Origin: Flammeovirgaceae bacterium
GTDB lineage: Bacteria > Bacteroidota > Bacteroidia > Cytophagales > Cyclobacteriaceae
DNA length: 64,000 nt
Assembly: GCA_020635915.1 (NCBI GenBank)
Contig: JACJYU010000001.1
Span: 2,416,001-2,480,000 of the forward strand
Direction of reading: 5' to 3'
A model generated the notes under the pieces. That model was not told the origin of the DNA. It searched no databases and was given only the letters and a program-made list of their open reading frames with translations. Within the stretch, counting starts at the first letter, position 1; each line of letters begins with the position of its first letter. The position numbers and the translations under genes are program-made. Of the stretch, positions 40,008 to 47,406 are shown piece by piece.

Positions 40008-40868
40008 CTCTAAATTAGAAAATTTATTCATTGTTGTTGTAACCGGTTGTGGGTTTGTGGGAAACTCGTTTCGAGTTTTCCATAAATCCACAACCAGCAT
40101 GTCCGCAGGACTGCGCCCCTCGAGTGCATCATGTGGACGGTCGTAGTTGTAATCATTCATCCATTCATCAGCCAGTATTCTCACTTGGATTAGTGATTCA
40201 AATAGATAAGCATCTAGAACATCTCTGCGAAAACTCCCATTGAAACGCTCGATATATGCATTCTGTGTAGGCTTACCTGGTTGAATAAACTGAAGCTGGA
40301 TGGAACGTTCTTCACACCATAAGCAGAGTTTGCTTGAGATGAATTCAGGACCATTGTCAACCCTGATTCGTTTTGGTTTACCTCTCCACTGGATGACTTG
40401 CTCAAGTACCCGGACAACACGCTCGGCACGTAGCGAAGTGTCTACTTCAATAGCAAGCGCCTCACGATTAAAGTCGTCTAGCAAGTTGAGTACCCTAAAC
40501 TTGCGGCCTGATAGAAGAGAATCGCTCATAAAATCCATCGACCAGCTTGCATTGATATGACTAACAGCTTCCAAAGGTTGAAGAATCCGTGCCGGTAACC
40601 TTCTTTTACCTTTTCTTTTCAGGTTTAGCTTCAAATATTTATACACCCGATGAATGCGTTTATGGTTCCACAACAGTCCTTCTTTCCTAATCCTGAAATA
40701 CATTTTCCAAAAACCCTCGGTAGGCCGTTTTTCCGCTAAGTCCTGAAGTTTTTCAATCACCGCATGATCGTCCTTTTTACTTTGGTAGTAGTAAACCGAA
40801 CGTGAGAGGTCCATCACATCACAGGCCCGACCGAGGCTAACTTGAAAAGCCGCTCTCAAATGATCCAC
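39999..40868 (-). CDS. IS3-family transposase OrfB (DDE integrase domain)
   Basis: 289 residues in this frame, and expected to be made mainly as an OrfAB fusion by -1 frameshifting. The N-terminal HTH_21-like region contains RACDVMDLSRSVYYY. The rve integrase core shows the three acidic residues in WSMDFMSD, RVDNGPEF and YIERFNGSF, with GKPTQNAYIERFN and YNYDRPHDAL typical of the IS407 group. The upstream reading LRPAEKRTGVDHLRAAF continues smoothly from the frameshift site, so the GTG at 40868 need not be the real start. It cuts and joins DNA ends during transposition. Confidence 0.95.
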   Translation of the reverse strand: MDHLRAAFQVSLGRACDVMDLSRSVYYYQSKKDDHAVIEKLQDLAEKRPTEGFWKMYFRIRKEGLLWNHKRIHRVYKYLKLNLKRKGKRRLPARILQPLEAVSHINASWSMDFMSDSLLSGRKFRVLNLLDDFNREALAIEVDTSLRAERVVRVLEQVIQWRGKPKRIRVDNGPEFISSKLCLWCEERSIQLQFIQPGKPTQNAYIERFNGSFRRDVLDAYLFESLIQVRILADEWMNDYNYDRPHDALEGRSPADMLVVDLWKTRNEFPTNPQPVTTTMNKFSNLELS

Positions 40869-40891
40869 ACCGGTTCGCTTCTCAGCGGGCC

Positions 40892-41158
40892 TCAGAACTT
40901 TTTTCCCAAGACCTCTTTGAGCATCTTGTTGTCCAGCGCCAAATCGGCATACATATGCTTGAGCTTACGGTTTTCTTCCTCAAGCTCCTTCATTCTTTTG
41001 AGTTCGTTCATCTCCATGCCTCCGTACTTGGCCTTCCAGTTGTAAATAGTGGCTTTGGACACTCCGTTATCACGGGCAATATCCTGGATGTTTTTGCCCG
41101 CATCATACTCCTTGAGAATGTTGAAAACCTGGGCTTCGGTAAATCTTGTTCTTTTCAT
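40892..41158 (-). CDS. IS3-family transposase OrfA (helix-turn-helix, leucine zipper)
   Basis: 88 residues. The N-terminal helix-turn-helix (RFTEAQVFNILKEYD; IARDNGVSKATIYNWKAKYGG) binds the element ends, followed by a coiled-coil zipper (LKRMKELEEENRKLKHMY) for multimerisation. It ends NKMLKEVLGKKF with the slippery site overlapping its last codons. Family knowledge: OrfA alone tends to repress, while the OrfAB fusion is the active transposase. Confidence 0.93.
   Translation of the reverse strand: MKRTRFTEAQVFNILKEYDAGKNIQDIARDNGVSKATIYNWKAKYGGMEMNELKRMKELEEENRKLKHMYADLALDNKMLKEVLGKKF
40898..40904 (-). promoter_or_regulatory. A6G slippery heptamer for -1 programmed frameshift
   Basis: On the minus strand the sequence reads AAAAAAG within GGA-AAA-AAG-TTC-TGA at the end of orfA. 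Slipping back one base avoids the stop and continues V-L-R-P-A-E-K into orfB, whose frame is exactly -1 relative to orfA. This is the classical IS3-family arrangement. Confidence 0.8.
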
Positions 41159-41198
41159 TTTTAACAGTTTAAAGTTAGACCTTTTGTCTAATTCAAAA

Positions 41199-41224
41199 CT
41201 GTCCTATTTTCGGGGGAGCTTACA
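41199..41224. repeat. Right terminal inverted repeat of the IS element
   Basis: Complement begins TGTAAGCTCCCCCG and reaches AGGACAG, pairing with 39983-40007. It is followed directly by CTTT (41225-41228). Confidence 0.85.
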
Positions 41225-41228
41225 CTTT
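41225..41228. repeat. Target site duplication CTTT, right copy
   Basis: Second copy of the 4-bp duplication flanking the element; removing the element and one copy restores a single reading frame. Confidence 0.8.
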
Positions 41229-42318
41229 TGCCATGGCCCATCTGGCCATTCACGATGCTTTGAATGCAATTGATCCAAAGTACGGGCAATATGTGTTCAG
41301 GGGATCTTTTAAAAAGGCCAATAAAATTGCCGCGGTGTCCCAGGCAGCTTATGAGGTGTTGATTGATGCCTACCCCTCCAGGATTGATACTATTTCCGTT
41401 TTACTCAAGAAATGGCTTGATCAGGTGGAAAATGGTGACGGAAAAGAGGAAGGGATAAGGCTGGGAAAAATGGCCGCACGGGCAATTATAAAGTTGAGGA
41501 AGGGGGATGGCCATGAGAAGCAAGGGGATTACACCCCTATGACCAAGCCTGGCGATTATCAATATACACCTGGTTGGGACAATTGGGTGTTAAAACCTGA
41601 TTTTAACTATGCCCGTCCATTTTCACTTGATACGGTAGTCAAATTTCGGGCTGGGCCTCCGCCCAAACTGGAATCCAGTTCCTATGCCAAAGATTATAAT
41701 GAAGTTAAATTATATGGAAGAAAAAACAGCACTGTCCGAACTGAAGATGAAACTTCCATTGCGCATTGGTGGGCAGAATTTGCCGAGCATGGATGGAACC
41801 GTATAGGCAGGATAACGGCCAAGGAAAACCAGCTTTCACTAATGGATACGGCAAGGATGTTCGCATTGATCAACATGGATATATATGATATATACCTGGC
41901 ATCCCTGGAGAGCAAATATTTTTATGACACATGGAGGCCCTATACCGCAATTCGGTCAACAATTGAAGATGGCAACCCCTTGACGGTGGCAGACACGGGG
42001 TGGGAGCCCGAAATGCTAACGCCCCCGTGGCCAGAATACCCGTCTGCCCATGCAGCAGTGGCGGCCGGAGGGGCAGAAATTTTGACAAATGTCTATGGTA
42101 CATCCAGCGTGGCTTTCAAAATGGAATCCACTTCTGCTTTGGAAAATCACCCGTCAAGGTTTTATCCAAATTTGGATAGTGCTGCTTTGGATTGTGCGAG
42201 GTCGCGAATATTGAATGGGTACCATTTTCGGTTTTCCACCGATGCGGGGATGCAACAAGGCAGGGAAATAGCCAAACACATCCTTTCAAACTATTTAAGG
42301 CCGCTTGGCAATTATTGA
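41229..42318 (+). pseudogene. Vanadium haloperoxidase/PAP2-like protein, 3' part after the insertion
   Basis: This part holds the whole catalytic region. FYDTWRPYTAIRS, PEYPSAHAAVAAGGAEIL and SRILNGYHFRFSTDAG correspond to the three phosphate/vanadate-binding motifs (RP; P-S-x-H; SR..G.H) of vanadium haloperoxidases and PAP2 phosphatases. The segment MAHLAIHDALNAID is the usual opening helix of the family. An ATG at 41233 could allow translation of 361 residues, but these would lack the signal peptide and reach the cytoplasm, so normal export is lost. Whether the intact enzyme was a haloperoxidase or phosphatase cannot be decided from sequence. Confidence 0.85.
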
Positions 42319-42329
42319 ATTGCTGCTTT

Positions 42330-42695
42330 TTAGTCGACCGGATAGGGAATATAGACGAACTTGGTGAAGTTGTGGTCCACCACAAACAGGCAGCAAAATT
42401 CGTCCGGGTCTTTATAGGAGGATTTAAAAGCATCCTCCTTTTCGCTGGCCACCAGCTCCCGTTCGATGAATTCGCCCAAAAAAGAGGCGTAATAGTTCCA
42501 CTCAAGCCCCATGTCTTCCCGGGCGAGCAACAACTGCCCTATGGAAACGGGGCCTTTGGCGATAGGGAAAATAGGATGGGCAAACCCTGCTTTCCTGATT
42601 TGGTAGGAAGATTCCTTCAGGGTATCGGATGCCTTTACAAAATCCCTGGAAATCGTGCCCAGGTACTTGCCGTCCAGTTCAGGGTCGTTTACCAT
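42330..42695 (-). CDS. Small protein of unknown function
   Basis: 121 residues without signal peptide or recognised domain. It starts MVNDPELDGKYLGTISRDFVKA and ends FTKFVYIPYPVD, with a long acidic helix in the middle (EFIERELVASEKEDAFKS). Composition resembles the surrounding core genes rather than the A/T-rich patch to the left. It ends 11 bases from the haloperoxidase-like gene (convergent) and lies 57 bases downstream of the AcpH-like gene on the same strand. A -7 box at 42716-42723 suggests it has its own promoter. Function unknown. Confidence 0.65.
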   Translation of the reverse strand: MVNDPELDGKYLGTISRDFVKASDTLKESSYQIRKAGFAHPIFPIAKGPVSIGQLLLAREDMGLEWNYYASFLGEFIERELVASEKEDAFKSSYKDPDEFCCLFVVDHNFTKFVYIPYPVD

Positions 42696-42715
42696 ATATG
42701 GCTTGATTGGAAAAA

Positions 42716-42723
42716 CAAAGGTA
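42716..42723 (-). promoter_or_regulatory. -7 box upstream of the 42330-42695 gene
   Basis: The minus strand reads TACCTTTG, fitting TAnnTTTG, 20 bases before ATG 42695. No -33 TTG at the usual spacing was found. Confidence 0.4.
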
Positions 42724-42752
42724 GGAAAATAACCTGACTGTGAACGCCCACC

Positions 42753-43340
42753 TCAATGGGCTTTTATCCATGTGTCGGAGTAGGCTTTTAGTTGTGGGAA
42801 AAATTCCATGAATTCGTTCTCGAATTGAACATCGTACCGGGAAAGCTCAACGATGGATTCGTCCATTTTGGAGTCAAACGAGGTGCGCCTCGTCATGCCC
42901 AGAAGCGCACGGTGGATGCCCTCCTTTCTGCGGTAGTTCAAAAGCCAGTTGCCTTGGGCCATATAAGGCACCATGCGCCTGGCCTTTTGCGGAAGGATGT
43001 CTTCGTTTTGCCTGAGCAAGGCATAGAACTTTTCCGCGAAATCCTCCAGCCGGGAAGGGTGGAAGTGGCCCCAGTTTTTTGCCAGGTAATGGTCGTAAAA
43101 CATGTCGATGATCACCCCGGAATAATGCCTGTATTTGGGGCGCAGCCGGTCTTTGCTTTTTTGCACCACTTCGTGGCTGTCGGTATATTCGTCAATGGCG
43201 CGATGGAGCGCCACCCCTTTGACCACCCCTGGCGGATACTGCCCCGCAAGGTTACCGCCCTTTACGAAATCCCCGATAAAATTGCCGATGGACAACTGGG
43301 GGTCGTCACCGGAGAGGTAAATGTGGGCCAGGAAGTTCAT
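42753..43340 (-). CDS. ACP phosphodiesterase (AcpH/DUF479 family)
   Basis: 195 residues matching the AcpH family: MNFLAHIYLSGDDPQLSIGNFIGDFVKG opening, LHRAIDEYTDSH with the HD-like His and Asp, and the middle segment YSGVIIDMFYDHYLAKNW. E. coli AcpH removes phosphopantetheine from holo-acyl-carrier protein; in Bacteroidota the function has not, to my knowledge, been shown for these homologues. It is cytoplasmic, with no signal peptide. Confidence 0.82.
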   Translation of the reverse strand: MNFLAHIYLSGDDPQLSIGNFIGDFVKGGNLAGQYPPGVVKGVALHRAIDEYTDSHEVVQKSKDRLRPKYRHYSGVIIDMFYDHYLAKNWGHFHPSRLEDFAEKFYALLRQNEDILPQKARRMVPYMAQGNWLLNYRRKEGIHRALLGMTRRTSFDSKMDESIVELSRYDVQFENEFMEFFPQLKAYSDTWIKAH

Positions 43341-43421
43341 GGACGTAAGGTAATTGATAAAGTCAGTTCTTATTGAAGAAGTTTTTGGTTAAATAGCACA
43401 TCGAACAAAAACACCAAGCAC

Positions 43422-43817
43422 ATGTCAGCACTGTCCCAACTCAAATTATTGGTGAACCTGGCCCTTATTGACGATGTAGTGGCGGAAAAGGAAAAAAAAT
43501 ACATTACCAACATAGGCCTGGCCAACGGGCTTTCCGTGCAGGATGTGGAATATTTAATCAATCAAAAGCACGAGGTAATCCTTCCTTCCGGCTTGTCCGA
43601 TGACCATAAATTTGACTACCTGTTCAGCCTCGTCCAGTTGATGAAAATTGACGAACGGCTATATAAAGAAGAGATAAAGTACTGTTCGCAGGTGGCCGCC
43701 AAACTGGGCTACCAGCAGGAAGTGATGTTTGAACTGATGCTGAAAGTGAGCGCCACCATGAAGCGCGGGGAGGTCGAATCCCTGAAGGAACTGACGTCCT
43801 CCTTTTTAGTGAAGTAG
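43422..43817 (+). CDS. TerB-like small protein
   Basis: 131 residues, all-helical, with no signal peptide. LKLLVNLALIDDVVAEKEKKYITNIG and FDYLFSLVQLMKIDERLYKEEIKYC are two related helical repeats, each with an Asp/Glu pattern like the metal-binding helices of TerB domains. TerB proteins are linked to tellurite resistance and phage or stress functions in other bacteria, but similarity here is weak and no ter genes lie nearby. It is divergent from the AcpH-like gene and 113 bases before lepA. Confidence 0.55.
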   Translation: MSALSQLKLLVNLALIDDVVAEKEKKYITNIGLANGLSVQDVEYLINQKHEVILPSGLSDDHKFDYLFSLVQLMKIDERLYKEEIKYCSQVAAKLGYQQEVMFELMLKVSATMKRGEVESLKELTSSFLVK

Positions 43818-43902
43818 TTCCCCGCCCAGGGACCGCTCCAACCGTTGGCCTGCGCCAAAAAATTAACCAAAAGGCGCCCTTCCCGATCGCTGGCAAAATA
43901 TC

Positions 43903-43910
43903 TACCTTTG
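43903..43910 (+). promoter_or_regulatory. -7 box upstream of lepA
   Basis: TACCTTTG fits TAnnTTTG and lies 20 bases before ATG 43931. A -33 TTG at 19-21 bases is not obvious. Confidence 0.45.
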
Positions 43911-43930
43911 CGCCTTAAAAAAGGACCTGA

Positions 43931-45724
43931 ATGACGGGAATGGAACAAATCCGCAATTTCTGCATAATCGCCCATATCGACCACGGTAAAAGCACGCTGG
44001 CAGATCGCCTTTTGGAGTTTACGGGCACCCTGACCTCCCGCGAGATGCAGGCCCAGGTGCTCGACAGCATGGATTTGGAGCGCGAAAAGGGCATTACCAT
44101 AAAATCCCACGCCATTCAAATGAACTACCATTTTGAAGGCAAGGACTATGTCCTCAACCTTATTGACACCCCCGGCCATGTGGACTTTTCTTATGAAGTA
44201 TCCCGCTCGATTGCCGCTTGCGAAGGGGCCCTTTTGATTGTGGATGCCGCTCAGGGAATAGAAGCGCAAACCATTTCCAACCTGTACCTGGCGCTGGAAC
44301 ACAACCTGGAGATAATCCCCGTTTTGAACAAAATCGATTTGCCGGCAGCCCGGCCGGAAGAGGTCACCGATGAGATTGTGGACCTGATCGGGTGCGACCC
44401 CGCTACGGTGCTCCACGCCAGCGCAAAGCAAGGGTCGGGGATAACCGAAATACTGGAGGCCATCGTAAGGCGCGTGCCCCCGCCAAAAGGGGACCCTAAC
44501 GCCCCGCTGCAGGCCATGATCTTTGATTCGGTTTTCAATTCATTCCGGGGGGTGGAAGTTTACTTCAGGGTGTTTAACGGCACCATGAAACAAAAGGACG
44601 TGGTCAAGTTTGTCAACACCGGGCGCACCTACAACGCTGACGAAATAGGCGTGCTCAGGCTTCAGAAGCAGCCACGCAAGGAAATTAGTGCCGGCAATGT
44701 GGGCTACCTGATCTCCGGGATAAAGGAAGCCAAGGAAGTAAAAGTGGGGGACACCATCACCCACCCCGGCAACCCCGGGGCGTCCATCAAGGGGTTTGAA
44801 AATGTAAAACCAATGGTTTTCGCGGGCATCTACCCGGTGGAGACCAGCCAGTTTGAAGAATTGCGGGCCTCCATGGAAAAACTCCAACTCAACGATGCCT
44901 CCCTGGTATGGGAACCGGAGACCTCCGCTGCCCTCGGCTTCGGGTTCAGGTGCGGCTTCCTGGGCATGTTGCACCTCGAAATTATCCAGGAGCGGCTGGA
45001 GCGTGAGTTTGACATGACCGTGATCACCACCGTGCCCTCTGTCCAGTTCAAGGCAAAATTGACCAGTGGAAAGGAAGTCAACATAAACGCCCCTTCCGAG
45101 ATGCCCGACCCCACCCGGCTGGAATACATTGAAGAGCCCTATATCATGGCACAAATCATTTCCAAGTCAGAATTCATTGGCCCCATCATGGAGCTGTGTA
45201 TCGAAAAGAGGGGACAGGTGAAAAACCAGGTGTACCTATCCACCGATAGGATAGAATTGTCCTTTGAAATGCCGTTGTCCGAAATTGTGTTCGACTTTTT
45301 CGACAGGCTGAAAACGATATCAAGGGGCTATGCCTCCCTCGACTACCACCTTATCGGGTACCGCGAGTCGGATATGGTAAAGCTGGACGTAATGCTCAAC
45401 GGGGACAAAGTGGATGCCCTATCGGCCATCGTGCATCGTGGCAAATCTTACCAATGGGGCAAAAAACTCTGTGAAAAACTAAAGGAGCTGATCCCACGCC
45501 AGATGTTTGAAATTGCCATACAGGCCTCCATAGGGCAAAAGATCGTGGCCAGGGAAACGGTGAGCGCCATACGCAAAAACGTATTGGCGAAATGTTATGG
45601 AGGGGATATTTCCAGGAAGCGCAAGCTGTTGGAGAAACAGAAAAAAGGCAAAAAGCGCATGCGGCAGATCGGAAATGTGGAAATCCCGCAAGAGGCCTTC
45701 ATGGCGGTGTTGAAAATTGAATAG
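43931..45724 (+). CDS. lepA: Elongation factor 4 (LepA)
   Basis: 597 residues, the typical EF4 length. The GTPase domain carries AHIDHGKST (G1), DTPGHVDF (G3) and NKID (G4). Later domains include GFRCGFLGMLHLEI and the LepA-specific C-terminal tail ending KKGKKRMRQIGNVEIPQEAF. The second Met at residue 4 is an alternative start. EF4 binds the ribosome and affects translocation and initiation under stress. A single gene with a -7 box 20 bases upstream. Confidence 0.97.
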   Translation: MTGMEQIRNFCIIAHIDHGKSTLADRLLEFTGTLTSREMQAQVLDSMDLEREKGITIKSHAIQMNYHFEGKDYVLNLIDTPGHVDFSYEVSRSIAACEGALLIVDAAQGIEAQTISNLYLALEHNLEIIPVLNKIDLPAARPEEVTDEIVDLIGCDPATVLHASAKQGSGITEILEAIVRRVPPPKGDPNAPLQAMIFDSVFNSFRGVEVYFRVFNGTMKQKDVVKFVNTGRTYNADEIGVLRLQKQPRKEISAGNVGYLISGIKEAKEVKVGDTITHPGNPGASIKGFENVKPMVFAGIYPVETSQFEELRASMEKLQLNDASLVWEPETSAALGFGFRCGFLGMLHLEIIQERLEREFDMTVITTVPSVQFKAKLTSGKEVNINAPSEMPDPTRLEYIEEPYIMAQIISKSEFIGPIMELCIEKRGQVKNQVYLSTDRIELSFEMPLSEIVFDFFDRLKTISRGYASLDYHLIGYRESDMVKLDVMLNGDKVDALSAIVHRGKSYQWGKKLCEKLKELIPRQMFEIAIQASIGQKIVARETVSAIRKNVLAKCYGGDISRKRKLLEKQKKGKKRMRQIGNVEIPQEAFMAVLKIE

Positions 45725-45804
45725 GCTTTTTTGACGAGCGGCCTTCTAAGATTGCAGGGAATTGGCGAGTATTAACGTACTGTTTAAAAAAAGTTTTTTG
45801 GCCC

Positions 45805-46704
45805 ATGGTGGACACGAACAAATACACGCTTATTGATGGCCGTAAGGTGGCCGCTGAAATCAAAAAAGAGATTGCGGACCGCGTGGCGGAGTTGAAAAAA
45901 CAAAACAAAAAACTGCCCCACCTGGCCATTATATTGGTGGGTGACGATGGCGCCAGCACCACCTACGTGGATGGAAAGGTAAAAGCCTGCAAGGAGGTGG
46001 GGTTTCATTATTCTTTGCTGCGCTTTGCCGACACCATATCCGAAGAGCGGCTGTTGAAGCATGTTGACCAGATCAACAAAGACGATGATATTGACGGGTT
46101 TATCGTGCAATTGCCCTTGCCATCCCGCATCTCTGTGGAAAGGATAACGGAAAACGTGCTGCCGGAAAAGGATGTTGACGGGTTTACCAACGAAAACTTT
46201 GGCAGCATTACATCTGCCCATCCCCATATTTTTCCCGCCACCCCTTTTGGGGTGATGGAGCTTCTGAGGCGTTATCATGTGGAAACCAACGGAAAACATT
46301 GTGTGATGGTAGGGGCCAGCCGGCTGGTGGGGGCCCCGTTGAGCATGATGCTGGCCGAGCAAGGGAGGGCCACGGTCACCATTTGCCATAAGTATACGGT
46401 GGACCTGGCCTCGCACACCCGGCAGGCAGACATTTTGCTGGTGGCCGTAGGGAAGCCTGGCCTTATTACGGGGGATATGGTAAAAGAGGGGGCAGTGGTC
46501 ATTGATATCGGTACCACCAGGGTGGAAGACAAAACAAAGGCGAGGGGTTTTTCCCTCAAAGGCGATGTTGATTTTGAGTCCGTGGCGCCCAAGTGTTCGT
46601 TGATCACGCCTGTGCCCGGGGGAGTGGGGCCCATGACCATCGTTTCGCTATTGCTCAATACCCTGAAGGCCTGCGAACAGCGCCACCAGAACACAAGCAA
46701 GTGA
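45805..46704 (+). CDS. folD: Methylenetetrahydrofolate dehydrogenase / cyclohydrolase
   Basis: 299 residues. Family signatures in order: LIDGRKVAAEI, TYVDGKVKAC (substrate Tyr/Lys region), FIVQLPLPSRI, DVDGFTNENFG, the NADP-binding GASRLVGAPL, and PVPGGVGPMTI. It interconverts methylene- and formyl-tetrahydrofolate for purine and formyl-Met synthesis. Its stop overlaps the GTG start of queE (GTGA), so the two are coupled. Confidence 0.95.
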   Translation: MVDTNKYTLIDGRKVAAEIKKEIADRVAELKKQNKKLPHLAIILVGDDGASTTYVDGKVKACKEVGFHYSLLRFADTISEERLLKHVDQINKDDDIDGFIVQLPLPSRISVERITENVLPEKDVDGFTNENFGSITSAHPHIFPATPFGVMELLRRYHVETNGKHCVMVGASRLVGAPLSMMLAEQGRATVTICHKYTVDLASHTRQADILLVAVGKPGLITGDMVKEGAVVIDIGTTRVEDKTKARGFSLKGDVDFESVAPKCSLITPVPGGVGPMTIVSLLLNTLKACEQRHQNTSK

Positions 46705-47324
46705 CACCTCAACAAAAGGTATTGCCGGAAGGACTTCCCCTGATGGAGGATTTTTATACCATTCAGGGCGAAGGGGCATTTCAGGGCCATGCGGCATATT
46801 TTATCCGGCTGGCAGGTTGTGATGTGGGCTGCACGTGGTGCGATGTCAAGGCATCGTGGGATGCCAACGCGCACCCCGTGGTTGCGGTTGCCGATATCGT
46901 GGGCAGGGCAAAGCACTACGGGGGCAAAATAGCCGTGGTCACAGGCGGGGAACCAACGCTTTATGACCTGACCGGCCTTACCGCAAAACTGGGCGAGGCC
47001 GGAATGCGCACGCACCTGGAAACTTCCGGTGCGCATGAAATAACAGGGAGGTGGGATTGGGTCTGTTTGTCGCCCAAAAAGTTCAAAAAGCCGGTCCGTT
47101 CATCTTTCCGTTTGGCCAGCGAATTGAAAATAATCGTTTACAACAAGAGTGATTTTGCGTGGGCGGAAGAACATGCCTCCCATGTGCCCGAAGCGTGTTT
47201 GCTGTACCTGCAGCCGGAATGGTCCAAGGAGAAGGAAATGGTGCCCCATATTGTGGATTACGTAAAATCACATCCGCGTTGGCGAATATCACTTCAGGCC
47301 CATAAATACATGGACATCCCCTGA
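46701..47324 (+). CDS. queE: 7-carboxy-7-deazaguanine synthase (radical SAM)
   Basis: 207 residues from GTG 46701, chosen because it overlaps the folD stop as GTGA; the frame upstream of it would lie inside folD. The radical SAM cluster motif is CDVGCTWC (C-x3-C-x2-C), after FYTIQGEGAFQGHAAYFIRLAG. VVTGGEPTLYDL follows as the SAM-binding segment. It rearranges 6-carboxytetrahydropterin to 7-carboxy-7-deazaguanine for preQ0/queuosine. The substrate-making QueD and the tRNA-inserting Tgt are at other loci in this window. Confidence 0.92.
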   Translation: MTPQQKVLPEGLPLMEDFYTIQGEGAFQGHAAYFIRLAGCDVGCTWCDVKASWDANAHPVVAVADIVGRAKHYGGKIAVVTGGEPTLYDLTGLTAKLGEAGMRTHLETSGAHEITGRWDWVCLSPKKFKKPVRSSFRLASELKIIVYNKSDFAWAEEHASHVPEACLLYLQPEWSKEKEMVPHIVDYVKSHPRWRISLQAHKYMDIP

Positions 47325-47406
47325 TGGGAATATTATTTTTTAGATCAATTGCCCATTTGGCCCGTTATTCTTTGATGGCTCTATAAAGGATGGTTAACTT
47401 TATATA

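Larger units (their letters stand above)
39983..41224 (-). mobile_element. IS3-family element, IS407 type, 1242 bp, apparently complete
   Basis: Both ends begin TGTAAGCTCCCC (left 39983-40007; right complement 41199-41224), forming imperfect inverted repeats of about 25 bases that include AGGACAG, with a further inner match AATTAGA. Flanking CTTT copies form a 4-bp target duplication. Two overlapping-frame genes, orfA (41158-40892) and orfB (40868-39999), on the minus strand, are joined by an A6G slippery site. Both proteins look intact and the ends match, so the insertion may be recent and the element possibly still mobile. No second copy is in this window. Confidence 0.93.
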
